Shown here piece by piece: positions 34,393 to 44,794 of a DNA stretch of 64,000 nt (position 1 is the stretch's first letter; each line of letters starts with the position of its first letter). This DNA is from Rhodovulum marinum (GTDB lineage: Bacteria > Pseudomonadota > Alphaproteobacteria > Rhodobacterales > Rhodobacteraceae), in contig NZ_SLXP01000008.1 of the NCBI RefSeq assembly GCF_004343075.1, positions 1 to 64,000 on the forward strand, read 5' to 3'. A model generated the notes under the pieces. It saw only the letters and a program-made list of their open reading frames with translations, had not been told where the DNA came from and did no database searches. The position numbers and the translations under genes were made by a program.

Positions 34393-35619
34393 TCACAGCG
34401 GCCGGCCGGTCATCAGCCGCGGCAGATCGCCGGTCAGCCCCGCCGCCTCGCGGATGAACCGGCGGCGCAGTCCGGGCAGCGCGTTGACCACCCCCAACCC
34501 CAGGTCTCGGCCCAGCCGCAGCACCGGATTGTCGTTTGAAAACAGCTTGTTGACCGCGTCCGTCCCGACCGCCATCAGCGCCGTGTCGAACCGCCGCCAG
34601 GTCTGGTAGCGTTCCAGCACGTCGATGGCGCCGATATCCTCGCCCCGGCGCCGCGCATCGACCAGCACCTCGGCCAGCGCGCCCACGTCGCGCAGCCCCA
34701 GGTTCAGCCCCTGCCCCGCGATCGGATGCACCCCATGCGCCGCATCTCCCAGCAATGCCAATCGGTTAGCGACGAATTCATTGGCGATGGTCAGGTTCAG
34801 CGGATAGGTGAACCGCTCCCCCTCCAGCGCGATTTCCCCCAGGAAATCCCCGAACCGCGGCCGCAGCGCGGCCAGGTATCCGTCATCGTCCAGCGCCTGG
34901 ATCGCGGCGGCGTTGGCATGGGTCTCGCTCCACACGATGGAACAACGATTGCCCGGCAAGGGCAGGATCGCCAAGGGCCCCGCCGGCATGAAGAATTGAT
35001 GCGCGGCGCCGTTATGGGGGTGCTCATGCGCGATGGCGCAAACCAGTGCCGTCTGCCCGTAATCCCACCCGGTCCGCTTGATCCCGGCCCGTTCCGCCGT
35101 GCCCGATTTCCGCCCGTCGCAACCCACCAGGACCCGGCCCCTCAGCCTGCCGCCCGAGGCCAGCGTCACCGTCGCCCCCGTCGCGTCAACCTCCTGTTCC
35201 ACAACGGTTTCCCCCGACACCGTGGTGATCCGCGGACTTGCCGCCATGGCGTCCAGGAAGGCCCGGCGCAGATAGCGGTCCTCCAGCATATAGCCCATCG
35301 GGCCTTCCTCGATCTCGCCATGGTGGAAATCCAGGAAGAACGGCGCCGGCCCCTCGCCCGCGCGCCCGTCGGACGCGACGATCTCCAGGATCGGCTGGCT
35401 CTGGTGGTGCACACCCTCCCAGATGCCGATCGCCTTCAAAAGCCGCATCGAGGCCAGCGCCAGCGCATAGGCCCGCCCGTCGAAACGCTCGCCCGCGCGC
35501 GCGTCTTCGGGCAGCGCGTCGATCACGGTCACGGACAGCCCGCCCTGGGCCAGCGCAAGCGCCAGCGCGGGACCGTTAAGCCCCCCGCCGACGATCAGGA
35601 TATCGCTATCGAATGCCAT
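34393..35619 (-). CDS. ubiH: UbiH/UbiF/COQ6-family ubiquinone-biosynthesis hydroxylase
   Basis: The 408-residue FAD monooxygenase has the Rossmann motif ILIVGGGLNGPALALAL, the DG-type segment LVGCDGRKSGTAERAG, and the second FAD site LALLGDAAHGVHPIAGQGLNLGLRD. It hydroxylates the ring of the ubiquinone precursor at the membrane. Which ring position it acts on cannot be set from sequence, since alphaproteobacterial UbiH/UbiF/UbiL are close. It is divergent from the amidase gene. Confidence 0.9.
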   Translation of the reverse strand: MAFDSDILIVGGGLNGPALALALAQGGLSVTVIDALPEDARAGERFDGRAYALALASMRLLKAIGIWEGVHHQSQPILEIVASDGRAGEGPAPFFLDFHHGEIEEGPMGYMLEDRYLRRAFLDAMAASPRITTVSGETVVEQEVDATGATVTLASGGRLRGRVLVGCDGRKSGTAERAGIKRTGWDYGQTALVCAIAHEHPHNGAAHQFFMPAGPLAILPLPGNRCSIVWSETHANAAAIQALDDDGYLAALRPRFGDFLGEIALEGERFTYPLNLTIANEFVANRLALLGDAAHGVHPIAGQGLNLGLRDVGALAEVLVDARRRGEDIGAIDVLERYQTWRRFDTALMAVGTDAVNKLFSNDNPVLRLGRDLGLGVVNALPGLRRRFIREAAGLTGDLPRLMTGRPL

Positions 35620-35706
35620 GCTTCGCTATATGGCCGCGCGGGCGGGATTGTCCATAAGCGCGGCGCCCGCTAGCCTCGCGCCGACACCGGACCAAGGGGG
35701 CAGGCG

Positions 35707-37038
35707 ATGACGGGTGACTGGCTGAAGATGAGCGCGGGCGCGTTGGGCCGGGGGATCGGCGCGGGCCAGATCGACCCGGTGGAGCTGGCAGCGGCCTTCC
35801 TCGATGCCATCGCGGCGCATGACCATGCCGACCGCATCTATGCCCGCCTGACCCGCACCCGCGCCCTGGCCGAGGCCGAGGCCGCGCGCACCCGCGCGAA
35901 AACCGGGCACAGGCTGGGGCCGCTCGACGGGGTGCCGATCTCGTGGAAAGACCTGTTCGACAGTGCGGGCGTGGCGACCGAGGCGGGCTCGGCGCTTCTG
36001 GCGGGCCGCGTGCCCGACCGCGACGCCGAGGTTCTGGCCAACGCGACCGCCGCGGGCCTCGTCTGCCTGGGCAAGACCCAAATGACCGAACTGGCCTTTT
36101 CCGGGCTGGGGGTGAACCCCGTCACCGCCACACCGCCCAACATCCATGACACGGGCGCCGCGCCGGGGGGGTCATCTTCGGGGGCGGCGGCCTCGGTGGC
36201 GTTCGGGCTGGCGGCGGCGGGGATCGGGTCCGACACCGGCGGGTCGGTGCGCGTGCCCGCGGTCTGGAACGACCTCGTGGGGCTGAAAACCGGGGCCGGA
36301 CGGCTGCCGCTGACCGGTGTGGTCCCGCTGTGCGCCCGGTTCGACACGGTCGGCCCACTGACCCGCAATGTCGAGGATGCCGCCCTGCTGCTGGCCGCGC
36401 TGGAGGGGGAAAAACCGGCCGATTTGAGAGGGGCGACGCTGAAAGGCACGCGGCTCATGGTGCTGGAAACCGCGGCCTTCGACGATATCCGCGACGCCCC
36501 CGCCGCGGGCTTTGAACACGCCGTGGACCGGCTGGCCCAGGCGGGCGCGACGATCGTGCGGGGCGAAATCCCAGAGGTGGCCGAGGCGATGGCCCTGTCC
36601 GGCGTTCTGTTCGCGACCGAGGCCTATGGCACCTGGGGGGCCACCATCGAGGCCGCGCCCGACAAGATGTATCCCGAGATTCTCAAACGCTTCCGCGGCG
36701 GGCGCGATTTCTCGGGCGCCGATTACGTGGCCGCCTGGCAGACACTCGACCGGCTGCGCGCGGCCTATGCGGCGGCGACGGCGGGCTTCGACGCGGTGCT
36801 GGTGCCGACCTGCCCGATCCTGCCGCCGTCCGTCGACAGGCTGCTGGCCGACCCCGAATTCTTCGTCGCCGAGAACCTGATGACCCTGCGCAATACCCGC
36901 ATCGGCAACCTGATGGGGCTGGCTGTGCTGACGCTTCCGGCCGGCGTACCGTCCACCGGGGTTTCCCTGATGGGGCCGCCCATGTCCGAGGAACGGCTGC
37001 TGCGCCTGGGCACGGCGGCCGAGGCGGCGCTGGCCTAA
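35707..37038 (+). CDS. Amidase-signature family hydrolase
   Basis: The 443-residue protein has the Ser-Ser-Lys catalytic set: Lys in PISWKDLFD (about residue 82), the Gly/Ser-rich APGGSSSGAAASVAFG and the cis-Ser/nucleophile turn GSDTGGSVRVPA (about 178-189). Members split amides such as indoleacetamide, nicotinamide-like compounds or peptides; GatA is excluded because gatB and gatC are absent. Substrate is unknown. GGGGGCAGGCG precedes the ATG. Confidence 0.88.
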   Translation: MTGDWLKMSAGALGRGIGAGQIDPVELAAAFLDAIAAHDHADRIYARLTRTRALAEAEAARTRAKTGHRLGPLDGVPISWKDLFDSAGVATEAGSALLAGRVPDRDAEVLANATAAGLVCLGKTQMTELAFSGLGVNPVTATPPNIHDTGAAPGGSSSGAAASVAFGLAAAGIGSDTGGSVRVPAVWNDLVGLKTGAGRLPLTGVVPLCARFDTVGPLTRNVEDAALLLAALEGEKPADLRGATLKGTRLMVLETAAFDDIRDAPAAGFEHAVDRLAQAGATIVRGEIPEVAEAMALSGVLFATEAYGTWGATIEAAPDKMYPEILKRFRGGRDFSGADYVAAWQTLDRLRAAYAAATAGFDAVLVPTCPILPPSVDRLLADPEFFVAENLMTLRNTRIGNLMGLAVLTLPAGVPSTGVSLMGPPMSEERLLRLGTAAEAALA

Positions 37039-37175
37039 ATGCCACAACTTCGCCCCGCAAGCCGCGCGGGCCGGGGCGTTTTCTGGACCGGGGCCATTCC
37101 TGCCGGTATCGTTGCGGGCAAACGGGGCGCATCAAGACGACCCCGATCCGAGGCAGTAAATACAGATTGGGGTCC

Positions 37176-38357
37176 ATGACCTTTCCCGAGCGGTTCTCGA
37201 ACCTGCCAGAATACGCGTTCCCGCGGCTGCGGCGTCTGTTGGATTGCCACGGCCCCGGCGGCGCGCCCGTGCACATGACCATCGGCGAGCCACAGCACGC
37301 CTTCCCCGACTGGGTGGCGGGCGTGATCGCGCAGCACGCGCATGAATTCGGCAAGTATCCCCCGAATGACGGCACGCCCGAACTGCTGAGCGCGATTTCC
37401 GACTGGCTGGCGCGGCGCTATGGCGTGATGATCGACCCCGACACCCGGATCACCGTGCTGAACGGCACGCGCGAGGGGCTGTTCAACGCCGCCCTCGCGC
37501 TGTGCCCCGAGGAAAAGGCGGGCAAGCGGCCCGTCATCCTGACGCCGAACCCGTTCTACCAGGTCTACGCGGTGGCGGCCCTCGCCGTCGCCGCCGACCC
37601 GGTCTACGTGCCCGCGACCGCCGAAACCGGGTTCCTGCCCGATTACGCTGCGCTGGACCCTGAAATCCTGAACCGCACCGCCATCGCCTATCTCTGCTCG
37701 CCCTCGAACCCGCAGGGCGCGGTGGCCGACCGGGCCTATTGGGCCGACCTTCTTCGGCTGGCCGAAAAGCACGATTTCCAGGTCTTCGCCGACGAATGCT
37801 ATTCCGAGGTCTACCGCGACACCCCGCCCCCCGGTGCGCTTGAGGTGGCCCGCGAAATCGGCGCCGACCCGGAACGGGTGGTCATCTTCCACTCGCTGTC
37901 GAAACGGTCGAACCTGCCGGGGCTGCGCTCGGGGTTCTGCGCGGGCGGGCCGGAAAGCCTGCGCCGCATTCGCCAGTTGCGCGCTTATGCCGGCGCGCCC
38001 ATGCCCCTGCCGTTGCAGCGGGTGGCCGAAAAGGTCTGGGCGGACGAGGCGCATGTCGTGGCAAGCCGCGCGCTGTACCAGCGCAAATACGCCATCGCCG
38101 ACGAACTGTTCGGCGATGTGCCCGGCTATCACCCGCCCCAGGCGGGGTTCTTCCTGTGGCTGCCCGTCGAGGATGGCGAGGCCGCCGCGCTCAAGGCCTG
38201 GCGCGAAACCGGGGTCCGGGTGCTGCCCGGGGCCTATCTTTCGCGCGACGTGAACGGCGAAAATCCCGGCGCGGGCTATATCCGCGTCGCGATGGTCGCC
38301 CCAGAACAAGAAATGCGGCACGGGCTGACACGGCTGCGTGACTGCCTCTACGGGTAA
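37176..38357 (+). CDS. Class I/II PLP aminotransferase (DapC-like)
   Basis: The 393-residue enzyme has fold-type I features: [10 protein letters not shown] near the start, [21 protein letters not shown], and the PLP lysine in [17 protein letters not shown]. Closest memory matches are the aminotransferases annotated as succinyldiaminopimelate transaminase in Rhodobacterales (lysine/peptidoglycan precursor synthesis), but other amino donors cannot be ruled out. It ends 13 bases before ftsK. Confidence 0.85.
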   Translation: MTFPERFSNLPEYAFPRLRRLLDCHGPGGAPVHMTIGEPQHAFPDWVAGVIAQHAHEFGKYPPNDGTPELLSAISDWLARRYGVMIDPDTRITVLNGTREGLFNAALALCPEEKAGKRPVILTPNPFYQVYAVAALAVAADPVYVPATAETGFLPDYAALDPEILNRTAIAYLCSPSNPQGAVADRAYWADLLRLAEKHDFQVFADECYSEVYRDTPPPGALEVAREIGADPERVVIFHSLSKRSNLPGLRSGFCAGGPESLRRIRQLRAYAGAPMPLPLQRVAEKVWADEAHVVASRALYQRKYAIADELFGDVPGYHPPQAGFFLWLPVEDGEAAALKAWRETGVRVLPGAYLSRDVNGENPGAGYIRVAMVAPEQEMRHGLTRLRDCLYG

Positions 38358-38370
38358 GGACGGCAAGGGT

Positions 38371-41100
38371 ATGGCTTCGTATCAGATGAAACGGCGGGAA
38401 CCGCTGCTCGATTCCACCACGCAGGCGGCGATCGAACGGCGCGGCAAGGAACTTCTCGGGTTCACGCTGATCGGTGCGGCGCTGGTGATGGCGCTGATAC
38501 TGGGCAGCTACGTGCCCGACGATCCCAGCTGGCTGTCGGCGACCGATGCGCCCGCCGAAAACGTTCTGGGCCGGTTCGGCGCCTCGATCGCCTCGCCCTT
38601 GTTCATCATCGTCGGCTGGGGCGCCTGGGGCCTGGTGGCGATCCCGGCGGCCTGGGGCCTGCGCCTCGTCACCCATGTCGGCGAGGACCGCGCGCTGTCG
38701 CGGCTGATCTTCGCGCCCGTCGCGGTGGCGCTGGCCGCGGTCTATGCCTCGACCCACGTGCCGCCCGCGTCCTGGACCCACAGCTTCGGCATGGGGGGAC
38801 TGTTCGGCGACACGGTGCTGGGCGCGATCCTGGGCGTGGCGCCGGTGGACACGGTGTTCGGCCTGCGCGTGGTCGCGGCGCTGGTCTGGCTGGCCGCGCT
38901 GGCCATGGCGCTGTTCGTCCTCGGTGCCGACCGGGACGAGTTCCGCCGCTTTGCCCGCTTCCTGCTGATCGGCGTGATCCTGACCTATGCCGGGCTGCGG
39001 CGCCTGGCCGGGCAATCGGCCCGCGGCGCGCTGGCCGCGGCCCAGCGGGTGGGCGAGGGGGTGCAGGCCCGCCGCGCTGCCGCCGCCCAGCCCGCCCGCA
39101 GCCACCGCGCAGAACCTGCCGTCGCCACGCGCAACTGGACGCCCACGCCCGATCAGCCCCGCACCCGCGACGGCCTTCTGTCCCGGATCCCGCTTCTGAA
39201 CCGGCGCATGGCCGAACCCGAGATGGAACTGGTCGAACCCGAACCGCCCGAGGGCCTGGACCGGATCGGCCCGATCTCCGAGGACCGGATCAAGGCCCGC
39301 ATCGCCGACGTGATCCGCAACCGCGCCCGGCAGGACCGCCCCGCCGTCCGCACCGAACCCCCGGTCGTGCGGGGGCGGGCGACCGACCCCGCCGATGTGC
39401 TGGACGATGAACCGCCCTTGACCGCCGGAACCGCGTTCCAGGCCGGAACAGAGCCTGTTCTGCCCCCGCGCCCCGCCGCCGAAGAGGCCCGGCGCGTGGT
39501 CCAGCACCCGCCCAGGAAACCCGCCCAGCCCTCGCGCCGGGCCCAGGAAGAGGCGCAGCCCGCCCTGCAATTCGACGACCCCGCCGCGGGCTACTCCACG
39601 CCGCCCCTGTCGCTTCTGGCCAGCCCCGACGCGGTCGAACGCCACGTGCTGTCCGACGAGGCGCTCGAGGAAAACGCGCGGATGCTGGAAAACGTGCTGG
39701 ACGATTACGGCGTCAAGGGCGAGATCGTCAGCGTCCGCCCCGGCCCCGTCGTCACCATGTACGAACTGGAACCCGCCCCGGGCCTCAAGGCGTCGCGCGT
39801 CATCGGGCTGGCCGATGACATCGCGCGGTCCATGTCGGCGCTGTCGGCCCGCGTCTCGACCGTGCCTGGCCGCAGCGTGATCGGCATCGAACTGCCCAAC
39901 GCCAACCGCGAAAAGGTGGTGCTGCGCGAAATCCTGTCCTCGCGCCAGTTCGGCGATACCTCGATGCGCCTGCCGCTGGCCTTGGGCAAGGATATCGGCG
40001 GCGATCCGATCGTCGCGAACCTGGCCAAGATGCCCCACCTGCTGATCGCCGGGACCACCGGGTCGGGCAAGTCGGTGGCGATCAACACCATGATCCTGTC
40101 GCTGCTCTACCGCCTGACCCCCGACGAATGCCGGCTGATCATGATCGACCCCAAGATGCTGGAACTGTCCGTCTATGACGGCATCCCGCACCTTCTGTCG
40201 CCCGTCGTCACCGACCCGAAAAAGGCCGTCGTCGCGCTGAAATGGGTCGTCGGCGAGATGGAGGAACGCTATCGCAAGATGTCCAAGATGGGCGTGCGCA
40301 ACATCGAGGGCTATAACGGCCGGGTGCGCGACGCGCTGGACAAGGGCGAGATGTTCAAGCGCACGGTGCAAACCGGCTTCGACGATGAAACCGGCGAACC
40401 CGTCTTCGAGACCGAGGAATTCCAGCCCGAAACCCTGCCCTATATCGTCGTGATCGTCGACGAGATGGCCGACCTGATGATGGTCGCCGGCAAGGAAATC
40501 GAGGCCTGCATCCAGCGCCTGGCGCAGATGGCGCGCGCCTCGGGCATCCATCTCATCATGGCCACCCAGCGCCCCTCGGTCGATGTCATCACCGGCACGA
40601 TCAAGGCGAACTTCCCCACCCGGATTTCCTTCCAGGTGACGGGCAAGATCGACAGCCGCACCATCCTGGGCGAACAGGGCGCCGAACAGCTCCTGGGCAT
40701 GGGCGATATGCTGTACATGGCCGGCGGCGGGCGAATTTCCCGCGTGCACGGCCCGTTCGTGTCCGACGAAGAGGTCGAGGAAATCGTGACCTTCCTGAAA
40801 TCCTACGGCCCGCCCGATTACGTCGGCGGCGTGGTCGAGGGCCCCGACGAGGACAAGGAAAACGATATCGACATGGTGCTGGGCCTGGGCGGCAACACCG
40901 ACAGCGAGGACGCGCTGTACGACACGGCCGTGGCCATCGTGCTGAAAGACCGCAAATGCTCCACCTCCTACATCCAGCGCAAGCTGGCCATCGGCTACAA
41001 CAAGGCCGCGCGCCTCGTCGAACAGATGGAGGAGGAAGGCGTGGTCAGCCCCGCCAACCATGTCGGCAAGCGCGAGATACTGGTGCCCGAACAGGCCTGA
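38371..41100 (+). CDS. ftsK: DNA translocase FtsK
   Basis: FtsK pumps chromosome ends through the division septum. The 909-residue protein has four N-terminal membrane helices (within about residues 30-205), a Pro/Arg/Glu-rich linker to about 420, and the motor with Walker A GTTGSGKS (about 562-569), Walker [13 protein letters not shown] (about 693-704) and a C-terminal gamma winged helix ([17 protein letters not shown]) that reads KOPS sites. The start at 38371 follows CAAGGG; a start at 38338 lies inside the upstream aminotransferase gene. Confidence 0.95.
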   Translation: MASYQMKRREPLLDSTTQAAIERRGKELLGFTLIGAALVMALILGSYVPDDPSWLSATDAPAENVLGRFGASIASPLFIIVGWGAWGLVAIPAAWGLRLVTHVGEDRALSRLIFAPVAVALAAVYASTHVPPASWTHSFGMGGLFGDTVLGAILGVAPVDTVFGLRVVAALVWLAALAMALFVLGADRDEFRRFARFLLIGVILTYAGLRRLAGQSARGALAAAQRVGEGVQARRAAAAQPARSHRAEPAVATRNWTPTPDQPRTRDGLLSRIPLLNRRMAEPEMELVEPEPPEGLDRIGPISEDRIKARIADVIRNRARQDRPAVRTEPPVVRGRATDPADVLDDEPPLTAGTAFQAGTEPVLPPRPAAEEARRVVQHPPRKPAQPSRRAQEEAQPALQFDDPAAGYSTPPLSLLASPDAVERHVLSDEALEENARMLENVLDDYGVKGEIVSVRPGPVVTMYELEPAPGLKASRVIGLADDIARSMSALSARVSTVPGRSVIGIELPNANREKVVLREILSSRQFGDTSMRLPLALGKDIGGDPIVANLAKMPHLLIAGTTGSGKSVAINTMILSLLYRLTPDECRLIMIDPKMLELSVYDGIPHLLSPVVTDPKKAVVALKWVVGEMEERYRKMSKMGVRNIEGYNGRVRDALDKGEMFKRTVQTGFDDETGEPVFETEEFQPETLPYIVVIVDEMADLMMVAGKEIEACIQRLAQMARASGIHLIMATQRPSVDVITGTIKANFPTRISFQVTGKIDSRTILGEQGAEQLLGMGDMLYMAGGGRISRVHGPFVSDEEVEEIVTFLKSYGPPDYVGGVVEGPDEDKENDIDMVLGLGGNTDSEDALYDTAVAIVLKDRKCSTSYIQRKLAIGYNKAARLVEQMEEEGVVSPANHVGKREILVPEQA

Positions 41101-41180
41101 TCGGCGGGGGGTCGCGCCCCTCGCCCTTTCGTGACGCGATTGCAGGTGCATTGCGCCCCGGGCTTGCCTAGATTGGCGCC

Positions 41181-41795
41181 ATGATGAACCGACGCTCCGT
41201 TCTGACGCTGGGCGCGGGCCTGATGGCCCTCGCCGCCGCCCCCGCCCGGGCCGACAAGCTGCCGCTTTCGGCGATCTCGGCCTATCTGAACAGTTTCACC
41301 ACCGCGCGCGCCGATTTCACCCAGGTCAACGCCGACGGCTCGATCTCGACGGGGCGGCTGTCGATCCGGCGGCCGGGCCGGGCACGGTTCGAATACGACC
41401 CCCCGAACGAGGGGCTGGTGATCGCGGGCGGCGGACAGGTGGCGATCTTCGACGCCAAGTCGAACCAGCCGCCCGAACAATACCCGCTGGCCAAGACGCC
41501 GCTGAACATCATCCTGGAACGCAACGTGGACCTGTCCCGCGCGCGAATGGTGGTGGGCCATGACGGCGACGCCACCTCGACCCGCGTCATCGCGCAGGAC
41601 CCCGAGCATCCCGAATACGGCACCATCGCGCTGGTCTTCACCGGCAACCCGGTCGAACTGCGCCAATGGGTCATCACCGACGACACCGGGCAGGCGACCA
41701 CCGTGATCCTGGGCGAGATGCAGACCGGCGTTCAGCTGTCGGCGCGGATGTTCAACATCGTGCAGGAAACCGCCGACCGGATGGGCAACCGCTAG
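41181..41795 (+). CDS. lolA: Outer-membrane lipoprotein carrier protein LolA
   Basis: The 204-residue protein has a signal peptide (RRSVLTLGAGLMALAAAPARA) and the LolA domain with YLNSFTTARADFTQVN, RPGRARFEYDPPNEGLVIAGG and a conserved PLNIILE turn. LolA ferries lipoproteins across the periplasm from LolCDE to LolB. It lies 80 bases after ftsK, an arrangement common in alphaproteobacteria. The 3' end overlaps the convergent EamA-family gene by 4 bases. Confidence 0.92.
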   Translation: MMNRRSVLTLGAGLMALAAAPARADKLPLSAISAYLNSFTTARADFTQVNADGSISTGRLSIRRPGRARFEYDPPNEGLVIAGGGQVAIFDAKSNQPPEQYPLAKTPLNIILERNVDLSRARMVVGHDGDATSTRVIAQDPEHPEYGTIALVFTGNPVELRQWVITDDTGQATTVILGEMQTGVQLSARMFNIVQETADRMGNR

Positions 41796-42676
41796 GCCGG
41801 CCCCGCCGCGCGGGCCTGCTTGGACAACTGAACCGCCAGGATGCCCGCCATGATGACGGCGACCCCGGTCACGTCCAGCGGCCCCAGCCGTTCACCCAGC
41901 AGAAGCGCAGCGATCGAGACGCCGAAGAACGGGCTGAGAAAGTGGAAGGTCGCGGCCCGCACCGCCCCGATCCGGCGCACCAGCAGGAACCAGATCAGCG
42001 TGGCGACCAGCCCGGGAAAAAGCGTGGTATAGGCAAAGGCCGCGACCAGCTTCCAGCTCCAGGTGACGTCCCAACTCTCGCCCGCGGCCAGCGCGGCCAC
42101 GCCCAGCGCCGCCGCCCCCATCAGCATCTGCAACCCCACGATCATCAGAACGTTGCCCCCCGACGACGCGCTGCGCACCGCCAGCGTCGCCGCGGTCAGC
42201 GCGAAGACACCGCCCACGCACAGCGCCAGCCCGTACAGGTCGACGCCCCCGCTGATCCGGCTGCCCATGATGATCGCCACACCCACGAACCCCACGACCA
42301 AGCCCAGCACGCCCAGGGGCCGCACCCGCTCGCCCAGCACCAGCCAGCCGAACAGCGCGACCAGCAGGGGCATGGTCGACGCGATGATCGCCGCCATCGA
42401 CGCCTCCAGCGTCTGCATCGCGACGAAGTTCAGGCCAAGGTAAAGGCCGTTCTGGCTGATCCCGAAGATCGCCGTCGCCTTCCACTGCGCCCGCGTCAGC
42501 CGCCAGCTTTGGCCCAGCGCCGCCGCGATGCCCACCCCCAACAGCCCCGAGATCAGGAAGCGCAGCGAAAGCGCCGTCAAGGGCGGCGCATCGGCCACGA
42601 TGATCCGCGCCGAGGTAAAGGCCGAGGCCCAGATGAAGGCGAAGGCCAGGCCCATCGCCAGCGCGCGGAAATCCAT
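41792..42676 (-). CDS. DMT-superfamily (EamA) transporter
   Basis: The 294-residue protein shows ten hydrophobic helices arranged as two EamA repeats, starting MGLAFAFIWASAFTSARI and with the second repeat from about residue 150. Drug/metabolite transporters of this kind export amino acids, nucleosides or drugs. No substrate clue is present. It stands alone, downstream of the HU gene on the same strand with a terminator between. Confidence 0.88.
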   Translation of the reverse strand: MDFRALAMGLAFAFIWASAFTSARIIVADAPPLTALSLRFLISGLLGVGIAAALGQSWRLTRAQWKATAIFGISQNGLYLGLNFVAMQTLEASMAAIIASTMPLLVALFGWLVLGERVRPLGVLGLVVGFVGVAIIMGSRISGGVDLYGLALCVGGVFALTAATLAVRSASSGGNVLMIVGLQMLMGAAALGVAALAAGESWDVTWSWKLVAAFAYTTLFPGLVATLIWFLLVRRIGAVRAATFHFLSPFFGVSIAALLLGERLGPLDVTGVAVIMAGILAVQLSKQARAAGPA

Positions 42677-42700
42677 GCATCCTCCCGAAGGGCAGGGCCA

Positions 42701-42729
42701 AAAGAAAAGGGCCGCCCCGAGGCGACCCT
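42701..42729 (-). terminator. Rho-independent terminator of the HU gene
   Basis: On the minus strand AGGGTCGCC, loop TCGG, GGCGGCCCT (one G-U pair) is followed by TTTCTTTT. It lies 36 bases past the HU stop. Confidence 0.85.
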
Positions 42730-42764
42730 AAACCGTTTCCGGTGTCTCAGAAAGACGCGACGGC

Positions 42765-43052
42765 TCAGCCGTTCACGCTGTCTTTCAGGGCCTTGGCGAT
42801 GGTCATCTTGACGACCTTGTCCGCCGGCTTCTTGAACTGCTCGCCGGTGGCGGGGTTGCGCACCATGCGCTCGGGCCGCTCACGGCAATAGATCTTGCCG
42901 ACGCCCGGCAGGGTCACGGCGCCGCCGGCGGCGACTTCGCGGGTGATGATGCCCGTCACCGCATCCAGCGCCGCCGTGGCGGTTTTCTTGTCCGCGCCCA
43001 TTTCCTCGGCCAGGGCCGCGACGAGCTGGGTCTTGGTCATCGGTTTCGCCAT
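42765..43052 (-). CDS. hup: HU-family nucleoid protein
   Basis: The 95-residue protein is a histone-like DNA-bending protein: TKTQLVAALAEEMGADKKTA at the start, VTLPGVGKIYCRERPER, the beta-arm tip RNPATGEQ that inserts in the minor groove, and KALKDSVNG at the end. GAGGAGATCGTAC precedes the ATG at 43052; an upstream frame to 43157 is non-conserved. It has its own terminator and a probable promoter. Confidence 0.93.
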   Translation of the reverse strand: MAKPMTKTQLVAALAEEMGADKKTATAALDAVTGIITREVAAGGAVTLPGVGKIYCRERPERMVRNPATGEQFKKPADKVVKMTIAKALKDSVNG

Positions 43053-43097
43053 GTACGATCTCCTCGTTCGTGCCCTCTGTGGGGGCTGATCGTGGCA

Positions 43098-43126
43098 ATG
43101 TAACTCCATCTTGCGGAAACACACAA
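43098..43126 (-). promoter_or_regulatory. Candidate promoter of the HU gene
   Basis: On the minus strand TTGTGT and TTACAT are spaced by 17 bases and end 46 bases before the HU start. The boxes match the sigma-70 consensus only in part. Confidence 0.35.
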
Positions 43127-43190
43127 CGATTTGTGGTCTGAAAAGCCCGTTTTTCACGCATTTTGTGGGCGTTTTCCGCCGAAATCGCCG

Positions 43191-44675
43191 CTACAGGAAC
43201 GCCGTTTCCTCGAAGCTGCGCAGTTTGCGGCTGTGGATCCGTTCCAGCGGCATGTCGCGCAACCGTTCCATCGCGCGGATCCCGATGGCCAGGTGGCGCG
43301 ACACCTGCGTCTTGTAGAAATCGCTGGCCATCCCCGGCAGCTTCAACTCGCCATGCAGCGGCTTGTCCGACACGCACAAAAGCGTGCCATAGGGCACCCG
43401 GAACCGGAACCCGTTCGCCGCGATCGTGGCGCTTTCCATGTCCAGCGCGATGGCCCGCGACTGCGACAGGCGCTGTACCGGGCCGGACTGGTCGCGCAGT
43501 TCCCAGTTGCGGTTGTCGATGGTGGCGACCGTGCCGGTGCGCATGATCCGCTTCAGCTCGAACCCTTCCAGCCGGGTGATCTCCTCCACCGCGTCCTCCA
43601 GCGCCACCTGTATTTCCGCCAGCGCCGGGATCGGCACCCAGACCGGCAGGTCGTCGTCCAGAACGTGATCTTCGCGCAGGTAACCATGGGCCAGCACGAA
43701 ATCGCCCAGCCGCTGGGAATTCCGCAGCCCCGCGCAATGGCCCACCATCAGCCAGGCATGGGGGCGCAGCACCGCGATATGGTCGGTCGCCGTTTTCGCG
43801 TTCGACGGCCCCACCCCGATATTGACCAGGCTTACCCCCTGCCCGTCGGCGCGTTTCAGGTGATAGGTCGGCATCTGCGGCAGTTTCGCGGGCGCGGGCA
43901 GCGGCGCCTGCGCATCCGTGATCTCGGCATTGCCGGGGCCGACCAGCGCCACGTACCCGCTGTCGGGGTCGGCCAGCGCGGCGCGGGCAAAGGCCTCGAA
44001 CTCCTCGACATAGAACTGGTAGTTGGTGAACAGCACGTGGTTCTGGAAATGCCCGGGCCGGGTCGCGGTGTAATGCTCCAGCCGCGCCAGCGAGTAATCC
44101 ACCCGCTGCGCGGTGAACGGTGCCAGCGGCCGCGGCGCGCCCTCTGGCGCGGCCCAGGTGCCGTTCACGATATCGTCGTTCGTGGTGTTCAGGTCCGGCA
44201 CGTCGAACAGGTCGCGCAGCGGGAAATCCAGCACGCCTTCCTGCGGCACGGTCAACCCGCCCTCGCCCGCCACCGCGAAATGCACCGGGATCGGCGTGTC
44301 CGACGGGCCGATCACCACCGGCTGGCCGTGATTGGCGATCAACAGGCCGATCTGCTGGCGCAGGTAGTTGGCGAACAGGTCGGGCCGCGTCACCGTCGCG
44401 GCATAGGTCCCAGGTTCGGCCACGTGGCCGAAACTCAGCCGGCTGTCGACCCGGGCGAAGGTCGCCGTGGTGAACCGGATCTCGGGATAGACCGCGCGGA
44501 ACCGGGCCTTTCGGGGCCGCCCGGTCAGCGTTTCTTCGAACCGCGCCCGCAGAAACGCCCGCGAGGCGTCGTAGATCTCGCACAGCCGCGCCACCGCCGC
44601 CTCGGCATCGGTAAACGCCTCGGCGCCGGGCAGGTCCGGGCAGTCAAGCGGCAGTTCGGCGGCGTGCTCGGGCAT
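43191..44675 (-). CDS. amn: AMP nucleosidase
   Basis: The 494-residue enzyme splits AMP to adenine and ribose 5-phosphate. It has the N-terminal Amn domain (FTDAEAAVARLCEIYDASRAF) and the C-terminal nucleoside-phosphorylase fold with NIGVGPSNAKTATDHIA, MVGHCAGLRN and the substrate-binding ALDMESATIAANGFRFRVPYGTLLCVSDKPLHGELK. Full length. It stands alone, divergent from the epimerase-like gene. Confidence 0.93.
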   Translation of the reverse strand: MPEHAAELPLDCPDLPGAEAFTDAEAAVARLCEIYDASRAFLRARFEETLTGRPRKARFRAVYPEIRFTTATFARVDSRLSFGHVAEPGTYAATVTRPDLFANYLRQQIGLLIANHGQPVVIGPSDTPIPVHFAVAGEGGLTVPQEGVLDFPLRDLFDVPDLNTTNDDIVNGTWAAPEGAPRPLAPFTAQRVDYSLARLEHYTATRPGHFQNHVLFTNYQFYVEEFEAFARAALADPDSGYVALVGPGNAEITDAQAPLPAPAKLPQMPTYHLKRADGQGVSLVNIGVGPSNAKTATDHIAVLRPHAWLMVGHCAGLRNSQRLGDFVLAHGYLREDHVLDDDLPVWVPIPALAEIQVALEDAVEEITRLEGFELKRIMRTGTVATIDNRNWELRDQSGPVQRLSQSRAIALDMESATIAANGFRFRVPYGTLLCVSDKPLHGELKLPGMASDFYKTQVSRHLAIGIRAMERLRDMPLERIHSRKLRSFEETAFL

Positions 44676-44794
44676 CTTGCGTCCCCGTTGTCCTGGGCCT
44701 CATCACGGCATCGCGCCAAGTGTCACGCTTCGCCAAACTTCCGCAACCCCTGCGTGCCCTTGCCGGGCGGCCCCGCAAGACCGATGTTAGGGCC

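Noticed and set aside
38191-41151. 986-codon minus-strand frame opposite ftsK
   Set aside because: Antisense shadow caused by high GC third positions; no motif.
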